60,000 bases of DNA from Glandiceps talaboti. Taxonomy: Eukaryota > Hemichordata > Enteropneusta > Spengelidae. The DNA is taken from assembly GCF_964340395.1 (NCBI RefSeq), contig NC_135561.1:8639732-8699731 (forward strand), read 5' to 3'. Below, piece after piece: positions 1-12,245 of the stretch (the stretch's first letter is position 1; the number at the start of each line of letters is the position of its first letter). The translations under genes were made by a program, and so were the position numbers. The notes under the pieces were generated by a model that was given only the letters and a program-made list of their open reading frames with translations, made no database searches and was not told the DNA's origin.

Positions 1-2098
1 TGAGAGTATTAATTATCCTGTGTATAATTCGCCACAAATAATGATAATTGGTACCACTCATGTTATTCCATTTTGAAAAAGTACACCCTTCTCAGAGAAA
101 GGGAGCAAACTTCATCCATGAAAATACAGTTCTAGAATTTATACAATGATACAAACTGTTCCTTAACGATCGATAAAGAGCTACACAAGTAATTTTGACG
201 AGAATAATCATGTCGTGCTAAGGACCTTTGCTTGCGACATTACGCTTAAATGTTTTCTTTGGGCAGGTGTCGGAAAGTTGTCATTCATTACCGAGGGTGT
301 CGAAAAGTTGTCATTCATTACAGAGGGTGTCGAAAAGTTGTCATTCATTACGCCCTTCATCTGAGTTTAGGTTAGGGGGTCTTAGCGTATTCCTATCCCA
401 AATCTAACCTTAAATACGCACATGAATACTCCCTAGCTTTGCTATAAATATGTATCTCTTGTAAATATGACGACATTGTTCATGTCTTTTCCTCCAGGTT
501 AATATTTATTACTAAATTGAGTTAATGAAAACAGAAATTTCTAAGAATTCCCTAAATAACATGATTGTGCGTGCTTTTAAATATATCGAAGTTATGTGAG
601 GTACCCTTGAAAAAATAGGATAAGGAGCTAAATCGTATTCGTTCTTCAAATCGACTGACCTTAGCTTACATTCGTATAAGAGCTTGGTTCATTGAAGATT
701 CCAGAACATCAATTAATTCGTATTCACCTTTATGTCATTCCTTTTAGTAAGCTACGCGTCTACTCTATTCTTAATTCTATCTTTTCAATTTGATGTATAT
801 AGAAAACATTCCTAGAAGAGAAGTGCTGCCATCTTTTATTCATATTGTCTTCGCCTCCTATGTATGCACAATATCTACTCTATATTGAGATATCTAAGTC
901 ACTGCTTTAGATTTTCAAATTGCCAAACTGTGAATTGTGAATGAGGTATTTGAAGCTTGGAGAAATCCTTGCGTTGTTGAGTGAAAAGCTGCCACGCATA
1001 TTAACCCAAACATTATATTTCTTTTCAAATTTGGTAAAAATTAATTTGACTGGGTAAATAAAATTGATACAATTGACAGAAAATCTGTGCTGCATTATAA
1101 CCCAACGACTAAATGTCCATTTCGGATCATTCTAGCAAACCATAGATGTTATTTCTTCCGCGACACTGCCAAATAACGACTCGGAGGTGCCGTAAAATAG
1201 GCTGTGGTTTACTACGATGATTTCGAATTGGGATTAAAATTGATGGCTAAGCCGGTTTTAACAGAGCTATAGAAGCAGTTAGTTCAGAATAAAAGAATAA
1301 TTCCATGTAAACCTTATTAAGATAACATTATTGCGATGACACTGCATTGAAAAATGGGCCTTTAAGTATTTGATATTATAGATGCCACATGTGGAAACTA
1401 AAAGAAAAATATGAATGTAATATAGGCGTAAACAGTCAATATGAATACTGAAGCCGGCTGTGCGATATTCTTTCTATAACAAAATAAACATGCCTCAGTG
1501 CAGTATGTGATAATCCTGACAGATTAAGACATGCAGCAGATTGAGATGAATAATATAAAATAGATGTATACATAACAGATATCGAGGAATATTTGATAAG
1601 GATTTGATTTTTTTGTAACTATTTTCGTACATTCCGTTCTTGATTTTTATAAATATCTGTTCGACCATATGCGGTTTGCCTATGACGGTCAAAATGAGTA
1701 ATTATAAGAATCAACTTTACATCCAAGTCGAGAAGGAAAGGGTCGTATAAGAAATTTGTTTAAATAATGACTTCGAGTTATGTTTCTTGATTGGTGTGTA
1801 GTAGCCATATATAAGCTGTCGTGTGTGTGTATGTGTGTGTGTCTGTGTGTCTGTGTGTAATGACGTTCGTTACATTTGTGGGGAAAAAACGTAAACTATG
1901 AGTGTATGATTTTAAAGAAACAGCGTCAAATATTTTTACCTTAAGTTTCAGGAAAAAGAGATTCGCAAAATAAAATATTTCGAGATATTTGCTTTTTAAG
2001 CCTGCACGACTATCAACTTTGAATTTCAATTCAGCGCAATTACCAGTAATTACCAAACAGGTCACGGCGCAGTGATTTATAAGTCATTTGAACACTAG
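1..2098. other. Non-coding stretch, no gene recognised
   Basis: No open reading frame here resembles a known protein; the short ORFs are AT-rich and lack family motifs. A small tandem repeat lies at 266-352 and an imperfect GT-rich microsatellite at 1818-1858. Bases 1187-1224 resemble 56657-56694 on the same strand (about 38 bp around gaggctgtggtttac, with a handful of mismatches), so this is probably a fragment of a dispersed repeat. Nothing else stands out. Confidence 0.6.
266..352. repeat. 30-bp tandem repeat, 3 copies
   Basis: The core aaagttgtcattcattac recurs at exactly 30-bp spacing (blocks starting at 271, 301 and 331), joined by gaGGGTGTCG-type linkers with one or two substitutions. 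The copies are almost identical, which suggests a recent expansion. No function is indicated. Confidence 0.85.
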
Positions 2099-2299
2099 TA
2101 AAACTATTCTTCCAATCTGTAATGGCTGTACATCTGATAGGAAGAAATTAAAATAAACAACACAGCGACCATTTTTAACAAAATGGAAAACCTGAACTAG
2201 ACACTCGCACACGAAAAAAAATGTAATAAAATAAAATAAACAATCTACCTACCTCACCTATTTTAAAATTGAATGTAATCAGAACCACACAATTTTTTA
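2099..2299 (+). mobile_element. Right half of a MITE-like element (family A)
   Basis: This segment aligns along its length with the right half of the complete element at 49205-49558. Shared blocks include ccaatctgtaRtggctgtac, acctgaactagacactc, the aataaaataaaata run and the outer end ggaaccacacaatttttt. The left half is absent. The element has short terminal inverted repeats and no coding capacity, so it is best read as a non-autonomous DNA transposon. The superfamily is not identified. Confidence 0.7.
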
Positions 2300-2608
2300 C
2301 GCCTGTTGATAAGCTTGTGTACACGAAGCCCAACACGGAGAGGCGTTTTTTATCTGAACTGCATTAAATAGAGAATCTGATATGGTTCGCATTTTATGTA
2401 TAGAAATTTAAATGCTAAACATCCACCAGTGCCTGTACAAAAATGTCACATCAATATGTGAACGTACAGTACCTTTGTTAGATAAGGATCTCATGAATAA
2501 TAATAACTAGCTAGACGCTCTTCAATATTTCAAATACGTTTTATATTTTAAGTAGACTTATAACTTACAGCTATCAAAAAAGTAGTAAACTAAGCAGTAC
2601 CGTAGCCT

Positions 2609-2648
2609 GCGGGGGGGGGGGCGCAGGGGGACAGCTTCCCCCCCCCCT
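2609..2648. repeat. Poly-G / poly-C inverted tract
   Basis: A run of about ten G, then gcgcaggggg, is followed within 20 bp by a run of about nine C. The two runs can pair as a short G:C hairpin, and the G run could form a quadruplex. No coding context. Homopolymer lengths may contain sequencing error. Confidence 0.6.
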
Positions 2649-2889
2649 GAGATTTTGGAATAAAAGCAAGAAAAAAGCGACTTTTTGAATACATACCAAT
2701 GTTATTAAAATCGTTATTTACGTGATGATTCCTAGTATGCGCGATTTAAATTGATGGTTCACTAAAGTCAAAAGTGACTGTACACTGACTCTTCGCTAGT
2801 ATGTATCTTATATCTCTATTGTACGCTGGCTTAACTTTGAATAAAAATGTGTCCAGTTAAAAATTGTAACTTTAAAAATTCTTTGTGCG

Positions 2890-3492
2890 GGAAAGTAAAA
2901 AAGAAGTTCACATGCACTGTGGTCATGGTTGCTAGGGTATTTGCATACATTTTTTGAATGTTTACTCACTTGCCTACCAGATGGTGTTCTTATTTGACCA
3001 CAATATACTGGCATTTGGTTGTTGCTAAGGGCGTGGTCATGGTTGCTAGGGCCAATTTTGTCAAAATGTTTGCAGAAAATCTGCAGAATAACACTAAAGT
3101 CTTTCAGAAACATCTCACCAATTTTCAGACTCATTGACCAAGTACTTTTTGAGATATAATTTTTTGACCAATAATGAACATTTTTACACCTAATTTGCAT
3201 ATCACTCGGAATCTTGGTATGCATAATATTTCTTCGTCCATACATTCCTAGATTCATTCCCATTAAACTTCAGCCCAATCTGCTCAGTAGTTTTGGAATT
3301 ATAGATTTTTAATCAAAAAGGACAGTTTTGGCCCTAATTTGCATATTACTGATGGAATCATCATGTCATAAGTAAATCTTACTTTACACCCCCTTAAAAT
3401 GCTCCCACTAAATTTCTCACCAATCTGTCCAGTAGTTTCTGAGTTTAAGTTGTTTGATCAAAAATCACATTTTAAGTTGTATACACACAGGC

Positions 3493-3544
<52 letters not shown>

Positions 3545-3590
3545 GCCGGGCGACCCTATAGCACTACTGAACCTCAGTTCAGTTGTGCTA
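2890..3590 (+). repeat. Dispersed-type repeat with three internal modules and a CAGA tract
   Basis: Three similar modules follow one another, starting near 3110, 3275 and 3410. Each has the order caatctg..cagtagttttgag, then ttttgaYcaaaaa, then (first two) cctaatttgcatat. The third runs into a (CAGA)n tract at 3489-3543 and then a unique end at about 3544-3590. The phrase gtggtcatggttgctaggg occurs twice upstream (about 2920 and 3032). Such regular architecture with a built-in microsatellite suggests a mobile non-coding repeat, but no second copy exists in this window to prove it. Confidence 0.5.
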
Positions 3591-3599
3591 AAAAGCTGT

Positions 3600-6304
3600 T
3601 CAACCTACCCATATATTTTTTGGGTGATGGGCAATATATCCTCATGCGGGCTTCGCATTTGTTTCAAAATTAAGGATATTTCTTTATATTTTCTGAATAG
3701 TACATGTAACAATATACATTTGAGTCTATTCCAAATTATATAATATCTTATACGGTTATTTACTTGGCTCTGCTGATGCATACAAGCATGAATTGAGATT
3801 AAATTAAGATGTTGCATATCCAATGTGCACTAACAAGAATTGATCAAAAGTTTACGACCATGGGAGTGGGCTGAACAGTCATAGGGCCATCAAAGTCTGA
3901 AAGTCTTGAAATGTTTTGCTCTTTATTCGTGATTTTTTGGAACCAAATTAAACTTCAGGAGAAGTCATTTACCAAGTGCACATCCGCAAAATATCTTTCA
4001 GCTTTGCCACAACAAAATACACTTCCAGATAATATGTAATGCATAGGATAATTCAATTCTGGTATTTTATTACCATATTCAAGTATTGTAAGACTTTAAA
4101 TTATGTCTATGGTTTGATATTTTATGCCTCTAAATGGCCCCCTACACTGTCTTATTTTCATTTTTTCACCTTTGGAGTTGTCTCTCCAATCAGTAGTAAT
4201 CAAGGTGATAATTGTCTTTCTCCCAAAACAAGATGGATGGTGTCTGGCTAAGTACCTCCCTGCATAGGTTAGAGCTAATTGGAGACATCTCCGTATGCGT
4301 GTGAAATCCACATCCTGTGGAAAGTAATCTCATTCAGAGTATTATTGTTGTTGGCTATCACTGTTATTTTAATGTATCATATTGTATCATATATGTAATC
4401 ATATATACAGCATACTATTGAGTGAAGCAATATATATGCAAATCTATTGGCGAAATGTGTGTACATGAATTAGCATAATTAACATTTTAACCGGACATTT
4501 TAATTAATGAATTTCCCCAATTTTATGGTATAGTTTAAAAAACGACGACTCAAAGTTATTCCAAATATCATTTATTTTCTCGTAAGTATGGAAGTTATTC
4601 TTAAATTTCGACTAGTTTTGGATGTTACTCATTGGGAGGAGCACATGTATACTCAAATAGTATCAACTTAAAAGTACATGAACTGAAAAGCAGACTACCA
4701 AGAACTAGGGAAGCAACAGGTTATTTGATCATAACTAGACAATACTTAACCAAAATAAGTTAGAAGCTGCTTAAACAGCTATTAGTTTGAATATCAGACT
4801 AAGTAGCCCCCCCCCCCCGCCCCGACTTAGTTTGCTAGCTAGAAATTAAAATACTAGTAAGCGGTAATATGTAATAGTTCTTCAGACTTTTGGTTCCACC
4901 TAGCTGAAGTATAAAATTGTATTTATACCTCTAAAAACCAATAACTGTGTATTAGATTTGACATAGACTTATATCTGAAATCCCATGAACAGTATGAACT
5001 ATAATATAAATTGAACACGACTATGGCATGTTGTTATCAACGATTGTTACAACATGTTGTTACATTTTAGCATTGTTATTATCACATAAATACGTGCATA
5101 TCTTCTACTGTGTGACGTCAAACGGGTGATTTCAGAGCGAGCATATCACCCCTGTTCTACCGAACTGTTTTTCTCCGTACTGTTCGAGTGTTCGGCCAAT
5201 CCTGCACTATAATGAAGTGATCTGACCCCAACTTTATACTCTTGCTCTACACTGAGAAGACTCTGTTTTCTGGGGTTTCGTGCAAACATTATTATGTGTT
5301 TCCCTTGGATCTGCACTCTGCATTGGCTGGACAAACACGAGAAAAAAGAAGACCGAGGCAGGGTATTTAAGTGATTCAAACTCGCGAGAAAACAATTTTT
5401 TTTCTTGGCCTTAAAATAGGTTTACAATGAGCGTAGAGTTCACAAACAGGTGAAATATTTATCATCGTTTCAATTTCGTCAAATATGGACTTATCATTTT
5501 CAAATTTCACACACTAATGCGCAGATGAATAAAGTGAAATCGTGTCTTTTTTGATTTTCGATTAGAAGTTTAGAAAGTATTATTGACCTCGAACCGTCTC
5601 CTTTTTACCCTTGTTCTTTCCCGATTTCTCTCAATAACAAACTACCGCTGTTTGTTGCAAGGCTTGTACATAATCATTTATCTAGCTCTGTATCTCAGGA
5701 TATAAATACACTCTCACATATTTATCAAGTGTAATAATCTATCATTTATACCCAAATGTGTGTGGTCAAAATATGGAAAATAGACCAAGCCTCGCCTAGC
5801 CTACGAAGAAAATTTCGCGACAATGTATCAATAATGGTGACCTATACATTGACCTCTATATAATTAGTGTACAGTGAGGGCGCGCCACTCAACAAAATTT
5901 TGACAATTTTCCCGTAGTGCTTAAAAGAATGTGTAAACTCGTGGTGGGACAGAAGGAAGTTCAACACGCACATGCCATATCCTGGGTATGTAGGGGATCA
6001 CGAAAGCCGAGTGAAGTCGAGGATGGCAAGCTTTCATGTGCTGAGAATAGGAGACGTGGCGGGCATTTGAACAACATTTTTGACAACTAACTTTCATTGG
6101 GACTTGACGAATCACAGATATAGAGCTAAATTTCTTGCATAAGTCATGAAATTGCAAGACTATACCCTTACGGAAGGCATTCAGTTTAAATCTGGTTTAA
6201 TACGTCGATGAAAAATATAGTGCGATGAAATGATGCAGTATTCGTAAAATACGGTCTAAAATTTTAGGAAAATACGGGGAAATACTTAGTTATGTGGTAA
6301 ATAT
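3600..6304. other. Non-coding stretch, no gene recognised
   Basis: AT-rich sequence with short, unremarkable ORFs. A poly-C run lies near 4807-4818. No RNA gene, transposon terminus or conserved coding exon could be recognised on either strand. Confidence 0.5.
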
Positions 6305-6460
6305 ATAATTCCATGAAATCAATGTTAGTTTTACGTCATAATGCTCCTCGTATGATTCCGCGGACTACAAATTCTCGCCTTCCGGCTCGAATTTGTATTA
6401 GTCCGCGGAATCATACTCGGAGCGTTATGGCGTAAAACTAACATTGATTTCATGGGATTA
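6305..6460. repeat. Long near-perfect palindrome (foldback element)
   Basis: The left arm (6311-6379) starts ccatgaaatcaatgttag and the right arm (about 6387-6455) is its reverse complement with only a few mismatches. The arms share the inner block atgattccgcggacta, with a very short centre around cttccggctcg. At about 68 bp per arm this is far beyond chance. It lies just 3' of the glycosyltransferase stop codon (6528), so it may be part of that gene's 3' UTR. It resembles a foldback MITE; no clear target-site duplication was found. Confidence 0.9.
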
Positions 6461-6527
6461 TTAAGATAATATTATATTTTCATTTTACTTATAATATAAT
6501 ACAACCCGACAACTGCCTAATATGTTA

Positions 6528-7649
6528 TCATTTCACATTTTTTTCTGGACAATCCTTACAGACACCATCATCCGATACCGACCAATGGCCCCATTTCTTT
6601 GCACGTTCTTCCTTTTGATCATTTCCCCTTATGTAATTGTTCAAGATAACAATAGGATGGGTTCGTTCTCGTATCTCTTCACTGTTATACCACTTTCCAC
6701 AAATAAAATATTCCATGGGTAACCATTGGATATTCACTGGGTGTTTATTGATTATTTTGCCGAGTAGGGGTTGTCCTGAGCCCATCCGACCGATAAACTT
6801 GTCATTTTCTGATTCGTCATACTCATCCATTATATCGCCAAGTTCTTCAGTTAGTTTATTCCATACATACTGTGTTTCCGACGTTGGAGTAAGGAAAATA
6901 AAACCAAGGTTAATTGTATGAACTAACTTAGAACATGTATTGTACATCACGATCAAATCTGTATTACTGTACCTCTGGAAGTATTTGATTGGGTTATCAA
7001 ACCATATAGCATCGGATTCAGTCTCAAAAACTGACATACCCTCTTTAAGGAGTTCGTTGATAACGCTCACCCGATAAAGTACATATCTGTAATAGTCAAC
7101 GTGTCCATGGGCCATAGAATCGGTAGAACCAAACATTTCAAGTACAACATTTAGTTCTGGTTTCCAATTTGTCACACGCTGAAATGTTTCCATATCACTT
7201 ACTATGAATAGAGTCATCGGAAGTATGCCAAGACACTCAACATTACAAATCCAATTCTTTGTGATATTAAGATATCCCAAGTTAAACATTTGCGCGATTA
7301 CAACCCCATACTGCTTGTACAATAACTTAGCTTTAGTAGTTGTATTTGTGTAACGATTTGTATCGACATTAAGCTTCGCCGTTACTCTTCTTTGACTCGT
7401 TATATTGACCACAGATGGGGACTTCACCGTTGTACCTTTCCTTGTATGAACAACAGAGTCTCCTAGTATTTTTACGTATTTTATCGTGTCAACTGGTGCA
7501 TGCGGTTGTTTTTTAAATATTGATTCACCAAAGCTGATAGTAAGACTGGAACCATAGAACTTCACATGAACATAACCAATGATGAGCAAAACACACAAAG
7601 ACACTAGTACTATCAGTGCTACTCGCTGTCGGTTGTTGTGCTTGACCAT
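6528..7649 (-). CDS. Nucleotide-diphospho-sugar transferase-like type II membrane protein
   Basis: An intact 373-residue protein encoded in one exon. The start is the ATG at 7649; the frame stays open further upstream but without a better ATG. Residues about 9-28 (VALIVLVSLCVLLIIGYV) form one hydrophobic segment after a short basic N-terminus, as expected of a type II Golgi membrane anchor. The C-terminal two thirds match the pattern of the nucleotide-diphospho-sugar transferase family (PF03407): a YYRYVLYRVSVINELL helix, then FETESDAIWFDNP at the usual metal/nucleotide site, NLGFIFLTPT, SGQPLL, and a LNNYIRGN...RAKKWGHW tail. The usual DxD (family pattern DADVVW) is replaced by ESD, so metal use may differ. 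From family knowledge it probably transfers a sugar in the secretory pathway; donor and acceptor are unknown. A splice acceptor sits 50 bp upstream of the ATG. Confidence 0.85.
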   Translation of the reverse strand: MVKHNNRQRVALIVLVSLCVLLIIGYVHVKFYGSSLTISFGESIFKKQPHAPVDTIKYVKILGDSVVHTRKGTTVKSPSVVNITSQRRVTAKLNVDTNRYTNTTTKAKLLYKQYGVVIAQMFNLGYLNITKNWICNVECLGILPMTLFIVSDMETFQRVTNWKPELNVVLEMFGSTDSMAHGHVDYYRYVLYRVSVINELLKEGMSVFETESDAIWFDNPIKYFQRYSNTDLIVMYNTCSKLVHTINLGFIFLTPTSETQYVWNKLTEELGDIMDEYDESENDKFIGRMGSGQPLLGKIINKHPVNIQWLPMEYFICGKWYNSEEIRERTHPIVILNNYIRGNDQKEERAKKWGHWSVSDDGVCKDCPEKNVK

Positions 7650-7699
7650 TCTGATTGTGTGGATAGTACTCAATTTTATGTACAACTCTGTCTGTATGT

Positions 7700-7724
7700 A
7701 CTGCAAAGGAAGGGGGGGGGGTGT
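7700..7724 (-). promoter_or_regulatory. Splice acceptor of the glycosyltransferase coding exon
   Basis: Read on the minus strand, a long pyrimidine run (ten or so C, then ttcctttgcag) ends in AG at 7702-7701, placing the exon start at 7700. This implies an upstream 5' UTR exon and an intron. The whole coding sequence then sits in the last exon, a common arrangement in animal glycosyltransferases. Prediction only, no transcript evidence. Confidence 0.55.
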
Positions 7725-10602
7725 TGATGTTATTACATTTACATGCAACTTACTACCTACCTACAAATACGAACAGGTCTATGGAACATTAGTTTTTAAA
7801 AAAATACATATTGCCACATGTCTCGACCTATAGCGATGTACATGTGTACATCAATATTGCATTCTTTTTACGTCACCCACAATCTAGATGTGGTGACATG
7901 ATGAGTTTACTCCATTGTGAGCGATTTTGCATAGTATCCAACAGTGTCTTTCCGCTCATTCCAGTTTCATTTTCAACGTTGTGTTTGGCCGGCCACGACG
8001 GCGGGAATATATATTGCCACCTTATATCATAATGATGGCAATAATTTACTTTATAAATAAGATCACATCTCTCATGGGTTAAGCCTTATCTGTGAGGTAT
8101 TCATACATTTGGTGACAACAAATTTAAGCTTACCTGATTGTAACTGTCACAATGCAGGCTGTTGTTCGACAAATAGCTATTTGTACAACACTTGGAAATA
8201 CACTGTAAGCTATATGCAGTCAGTTTGAACTTTAACCTTTTAAGCAGCCCATATATGATTGAACAGTCTAACAGAGTATAAAAGCACCGCCTTTCTTTTA
8301 ATTCAACTAAATAAGTTGTCATAATAATATGGTAGTATAGTGGATATTCAAAGAATTGCTAATTTATCAAAAAAAACCGTTAATGTTTTAAATAGTTGAG
8401 ACAGTCATGGGTAAGTACTCGATGGGAGAAAACATGTACGTACTGAAATGACAGTGGCAAATTTAAAAAATACTATTAAACCCACACATAATTGAGTAGT
8501 CAGAGGTATGGGCGAAAAAGAATGAGAGGTGAAAGTTATAGATTACTAGATAACAGCCATTATACATCAGCTGTCACCAATCTCGCATTCTGATTGGTCG
8601 AGAGCCCTGCAGATATACAGGCGTATTTTTCAGCAACAGCCGTATTTTTGCTTGTTGCATCACGTGATCACTGCACGTCCCCTTGTAAACAAACCTAGAT
8701 ACATACACGTAGTATACATACTCAAGATATATGCTCTTCTGTTACATTCAAAGATAGACAATGGCTCTATAGGGGTATGTTGTTCTCTTTTATTCATATT
8801 TTCATAGATATTGGTTCAAGTGCCTGTGGGCGAACGCACGGTCGTCACGCGATCGTAAACATGAATTCCTAAATTTGTGAAGGATATCGGAATTACCACC
8901 ACAGAGATTGCAATTTTTGCAAGAAAGAAAGCATACGAACATGTCTGTACATTTAATGGAATACAGTACGCAAAACAAAGACGCACTCATTTTTCGGCTG
9001 AAGGTTACAAGTTTGAATATGTCACTGAGTGATATGCAAATAGTAAACATTACATCATACTACTGAGCAAACACGCCCTCTGATTGGATGATAAAGTTAA
9101 TGACATGTAAACAACCGCATTGCAGTTATCGGAGAGGTGTGTGATACTACACTCAACAGTATAACGCGGAAGTGATTTTTATTTATAAACTGAAACAGCA
9201 TTTTTAGACATTCAAAAATAAATTCGCAGTCGCAGGTGACGTATAAGTATGTTATTTGCCAAATACTGTTCGGCTCTCCGTTAAATATTCCCTGAAAAAT
9301 TACTCCTCGCAGCAAGATATGGAACGGTACTGATTTGGCAAATAACATATACATATTTGTGCCCTTTTCACAGTACATTTGTACTTTTTAAAACATCACG
9401 ATTACCATTTGCAAGTCTCATTAATACTCTTTTAGAGACACTTTTAAACTATTTTTGTCGTCTGCGATAGAAAGAAAATGACATTCAACAGTCCTTCATG
9501 AAAGCCCTCTATATTGCTTAGCCTGTAAGAAACAGGTCTGGGAAACAACATTTAGATTTACATGAACAAACACCCCTACTAAACAACATAATACATTGGT
9601 TGTCTGAGCCTAAGCACATTAGAAAGAGTGTGACCTGAGAATGAAAGAGAATCGATTACAATAGGCTGTAACTGGTACGCGTCACAGACCTAAATTATAT
9701 CCATTCAAGATATTTTGGTAATTTTCATCATGAACTCTGAATTGAAGTCAAAAAGCATTTAAACTTTGTACACAGTGGCATTTCGTTACGTAACCACACA
9801 GGTCTTCGACATCTCAACATTGGGTATTTCGGAATTGTTTGTACCAGGTACGATTGAACTGTCAACAAGTTTTAATATGACATGATGTGTTAATTTTAGA
9901 ACTTCATTATGTGACTTCATTGTTTTGTAGAAGTATAATTATAATATTACACAACTATTTTATGGTCTTTGAGATATGAACTTGTATTACTAACCAAGAC
10001 AAGGTGATTGGATATTGAATCTCGGATGATGTCTTTCATAAGACTTAAGAATACGTCATACTCTAAGAATAGGGATTTATGTAAACTTTGAAAATGTATT
10101 TAAGTTGGGGTTTTAGCCCAGTTGGTGAAGGAACGGAGACGGAGATTGGATGTAATGAAATCAACCAAGTGGTTAGCTTGGCGTTCGCTGAACCAGATAT
10201 GAACGTTTCGTTCTATGTTCTACTCAACACAGTCCAAGTCGGTACGCTACCTCGTAGAAGATATGGTCTGAGAAGAAACTAGTTGGCCAGCTAATTCAAC
10301 TTTATAGCCTTAAATGGAACAGACAGACGATTGGAACAACAGTGCGAGTGAGTACTTCCCCAATGCATGTATTAGTTTTGTCATTGATAGGTCAAAACCG
10401 CCATTTTGTCACATACGTGCCCGAAATCCATGCGTGTCACTGGAGCTACTGATATTACGGAATACACATACCGCCTATCCCAGAAAGTGCGCTTTAGAAA
10501 ATAAACTTTAACCTTTAACCTTTAAACGTAAATCTGTTGAGATGAAATATTATAAAATTCGATCGTTAATTTCTTGATAAGCTTAGACCAAATCTAAAAA
10601 GC
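7725..10602. other. Non-coding stretch
   Basis: No coding exon recognised. It presumably contains the promoter or first exon of the glycosyltransferase gene somewhere upstream of 7.7 kb. An inverted repeat of 16 bp (atgttatttgccaaat, 9249-9264 and 9333-9348) flanks an 68-bp loop. The piece ctcgcattctgattggtcg near 8582 looks like a dispersed-repeat end, but no partner was found here. Confidence 0.45.
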
Positions 10603-10760
10603 TTTTTGGTTCCGGTTACCCGACCCCACCTAGTTTTTCACGCCGACCCTAAACTTTTTTTTACGCATTCGAGAAAAATCATAAAACCGCGAAAATTGTG
10701 AAGTCTCGCAAGACACAGTGGGTGGGTGCGGAAACTGACATCAACTTAAAAAAGACAATG
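10603..10760 (+). mobile_element. Left half of a MITE-like element (family A)
   Basis: It matches the left half of the complete copy at 49205-49558. It starts ttggttccggttacccgacc, continues through cccacctaNtttttcac and gaccctaaacttttttt, and ends with tgcggaaactgacatcRact and aaaagacaa. Similarity stops at about 10760, near the same internal point where the separate right half at 2099 begins. Non-coding. Confidence 0.7.
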
Positions 10761-11339
10761 ATGCATGGTCTGATTGCCTCGGACTATGTGTCCCTAAGTC
10801 ACTAGTTGTATGAATCGATTTTTTATCTGTCAAATTTTCCTGGACATCAACCTTGACATTGCCTCCGGGTCACTCATCAGTGAGAGCTTTCACCCAATCA
10901 TCATCAATCTAATGAAATATCACCAGGTTATCCCTATGTACAGTTAAAAACACCGAATATTCGATTACTGTGTTGATGGCAATGAAAGTGTCACAGAATA
11001 AAAGGTTTCTTATAACTATTTCTTTTTGGGAAAGTGACCTTTGCAGCCATTTATTTCATTTAATCAAGGTTACAAACTCGGATTTTCAATTGCTATATTG
11101 ATGAAAACGTTCTCACCGATCGCAAACAAAAGTGTCACACAGAAATAATTTATGTTTGTTGTGTCTTTGTCAGAAACGTCAGGTACAATTATATTGAAAC
11201 TAATATCAAGGTTTATGAAAAGTTATCTTTATAGCCGTTTGTTTCACAGAATGGATAGTACGGATGAACCAATCAATCAAATGAACATGTACGTAGTAAC
11301 GACATCGTCGTAAAACCACAGTACGGCACTATAATGTTA

Positions 11340-11955
11340 AGCAGGATATAATTTCGTTGTTTTATGGAGCTGTCATAAATAGTGTTTTAAGTTACTGCAT
11401 TGTTTTATATTTGCTGGGGTGGAAATATTACACAACAAAATAAGAAGAGGTTGGATAAATCGTTCAGTAAAGCAGAAAATGTCATTGGCAATGGAAAGAA
11501 ACAACAGTGCTTATGGTGGATAAAGTCTTTCACGAGCGAATGGCAGACAAAGTGTTGTGCATAATGAGGGATGAAACAAACCCACTAAGAAAGGAAATCA
11601 ATGTCAGGAGAATTGATAGGAGTGGTAGATTTAAACAGTTAGCTACTCTTACTACCCGTCATCATAATTCATTTATACCTCAAGCCATCCCACTCCTTAA
11701 CAAAACTTTTAATAGAAACTAATGAATCTTTTTAATGTGTTTTCGTCTGTATTGTTAATGTATTTATATTTCTTTTTAATTTCTACACATACTGTTTTAG
11801 ATTATGTTATTCATAACAACACTGTCTTTACATTTTACTGTTTTCAATAATTTTTTGTAGCAGATAACTCAATTACCCTAAAAGGGACTCAATAAAGTTT
11901 TACCTTATCTTATCTTATCTTATCTTATCTTATCTTATCTTATCTTATCTTATAA
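11340..11955 (+). mobile_element. Decayed non-LTR retrotransposon 3' end with (TTATC)n tail
   Basis: Conceptual translation across two frameshifts gives the C-terminal end of a LINE reverse-transcriptase polyprotein. FYGAVINSVLSYCIVLYLLGW is the typical LFY..FIES.L.F....W block. Then comes a KKRLDK segment, and finally RSGRFKQLATLTTRHHNSF with IPQAIPLLN, which fits the usual R....T.R...SFIP.AI.LLN ending. A 3' UTR of about 180 bp follows, ending ctcaataaagttttacc and eight or so TTATC units. The tail microsatellite and 5' truncation are normal for reverse-transcribed insertions. It is inactive: two frameshifts and only the last part remains. Confidence 0.75.
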
Positions 11956-12174
11956 GAAACGCACCGTGAAGAGGTATTGGACGCGTTCAGGATAAAAGCC
12001 GTTTGCGGTCCGTTAGGTAGCCTGTCCAAGCTGTGACTGCACTATAGCTCTCATAGTGGACGAGAGCTAGCTATCTGATCGCAAACTGCTTTCATCTGAA
12101 CATGGTCATTATTTTTCATTAAGTCATTGGAAAAATGGACCCTGGCTTGTGAGAATGCGTAATTACGGACCAGG

Positions 12175-12197
12175 AGCTTAATGAGGACACAGGAGTA

Positions 12198-12245
<48 letters not shown>

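Noticed and set aside
10088-10511. Two plus-strand ORFs with a donor-like gtgagtac at about 10349
   Set aside because: No recognised domain, and no partner exon or acceptor with matching phase was found; kept as non-coding.
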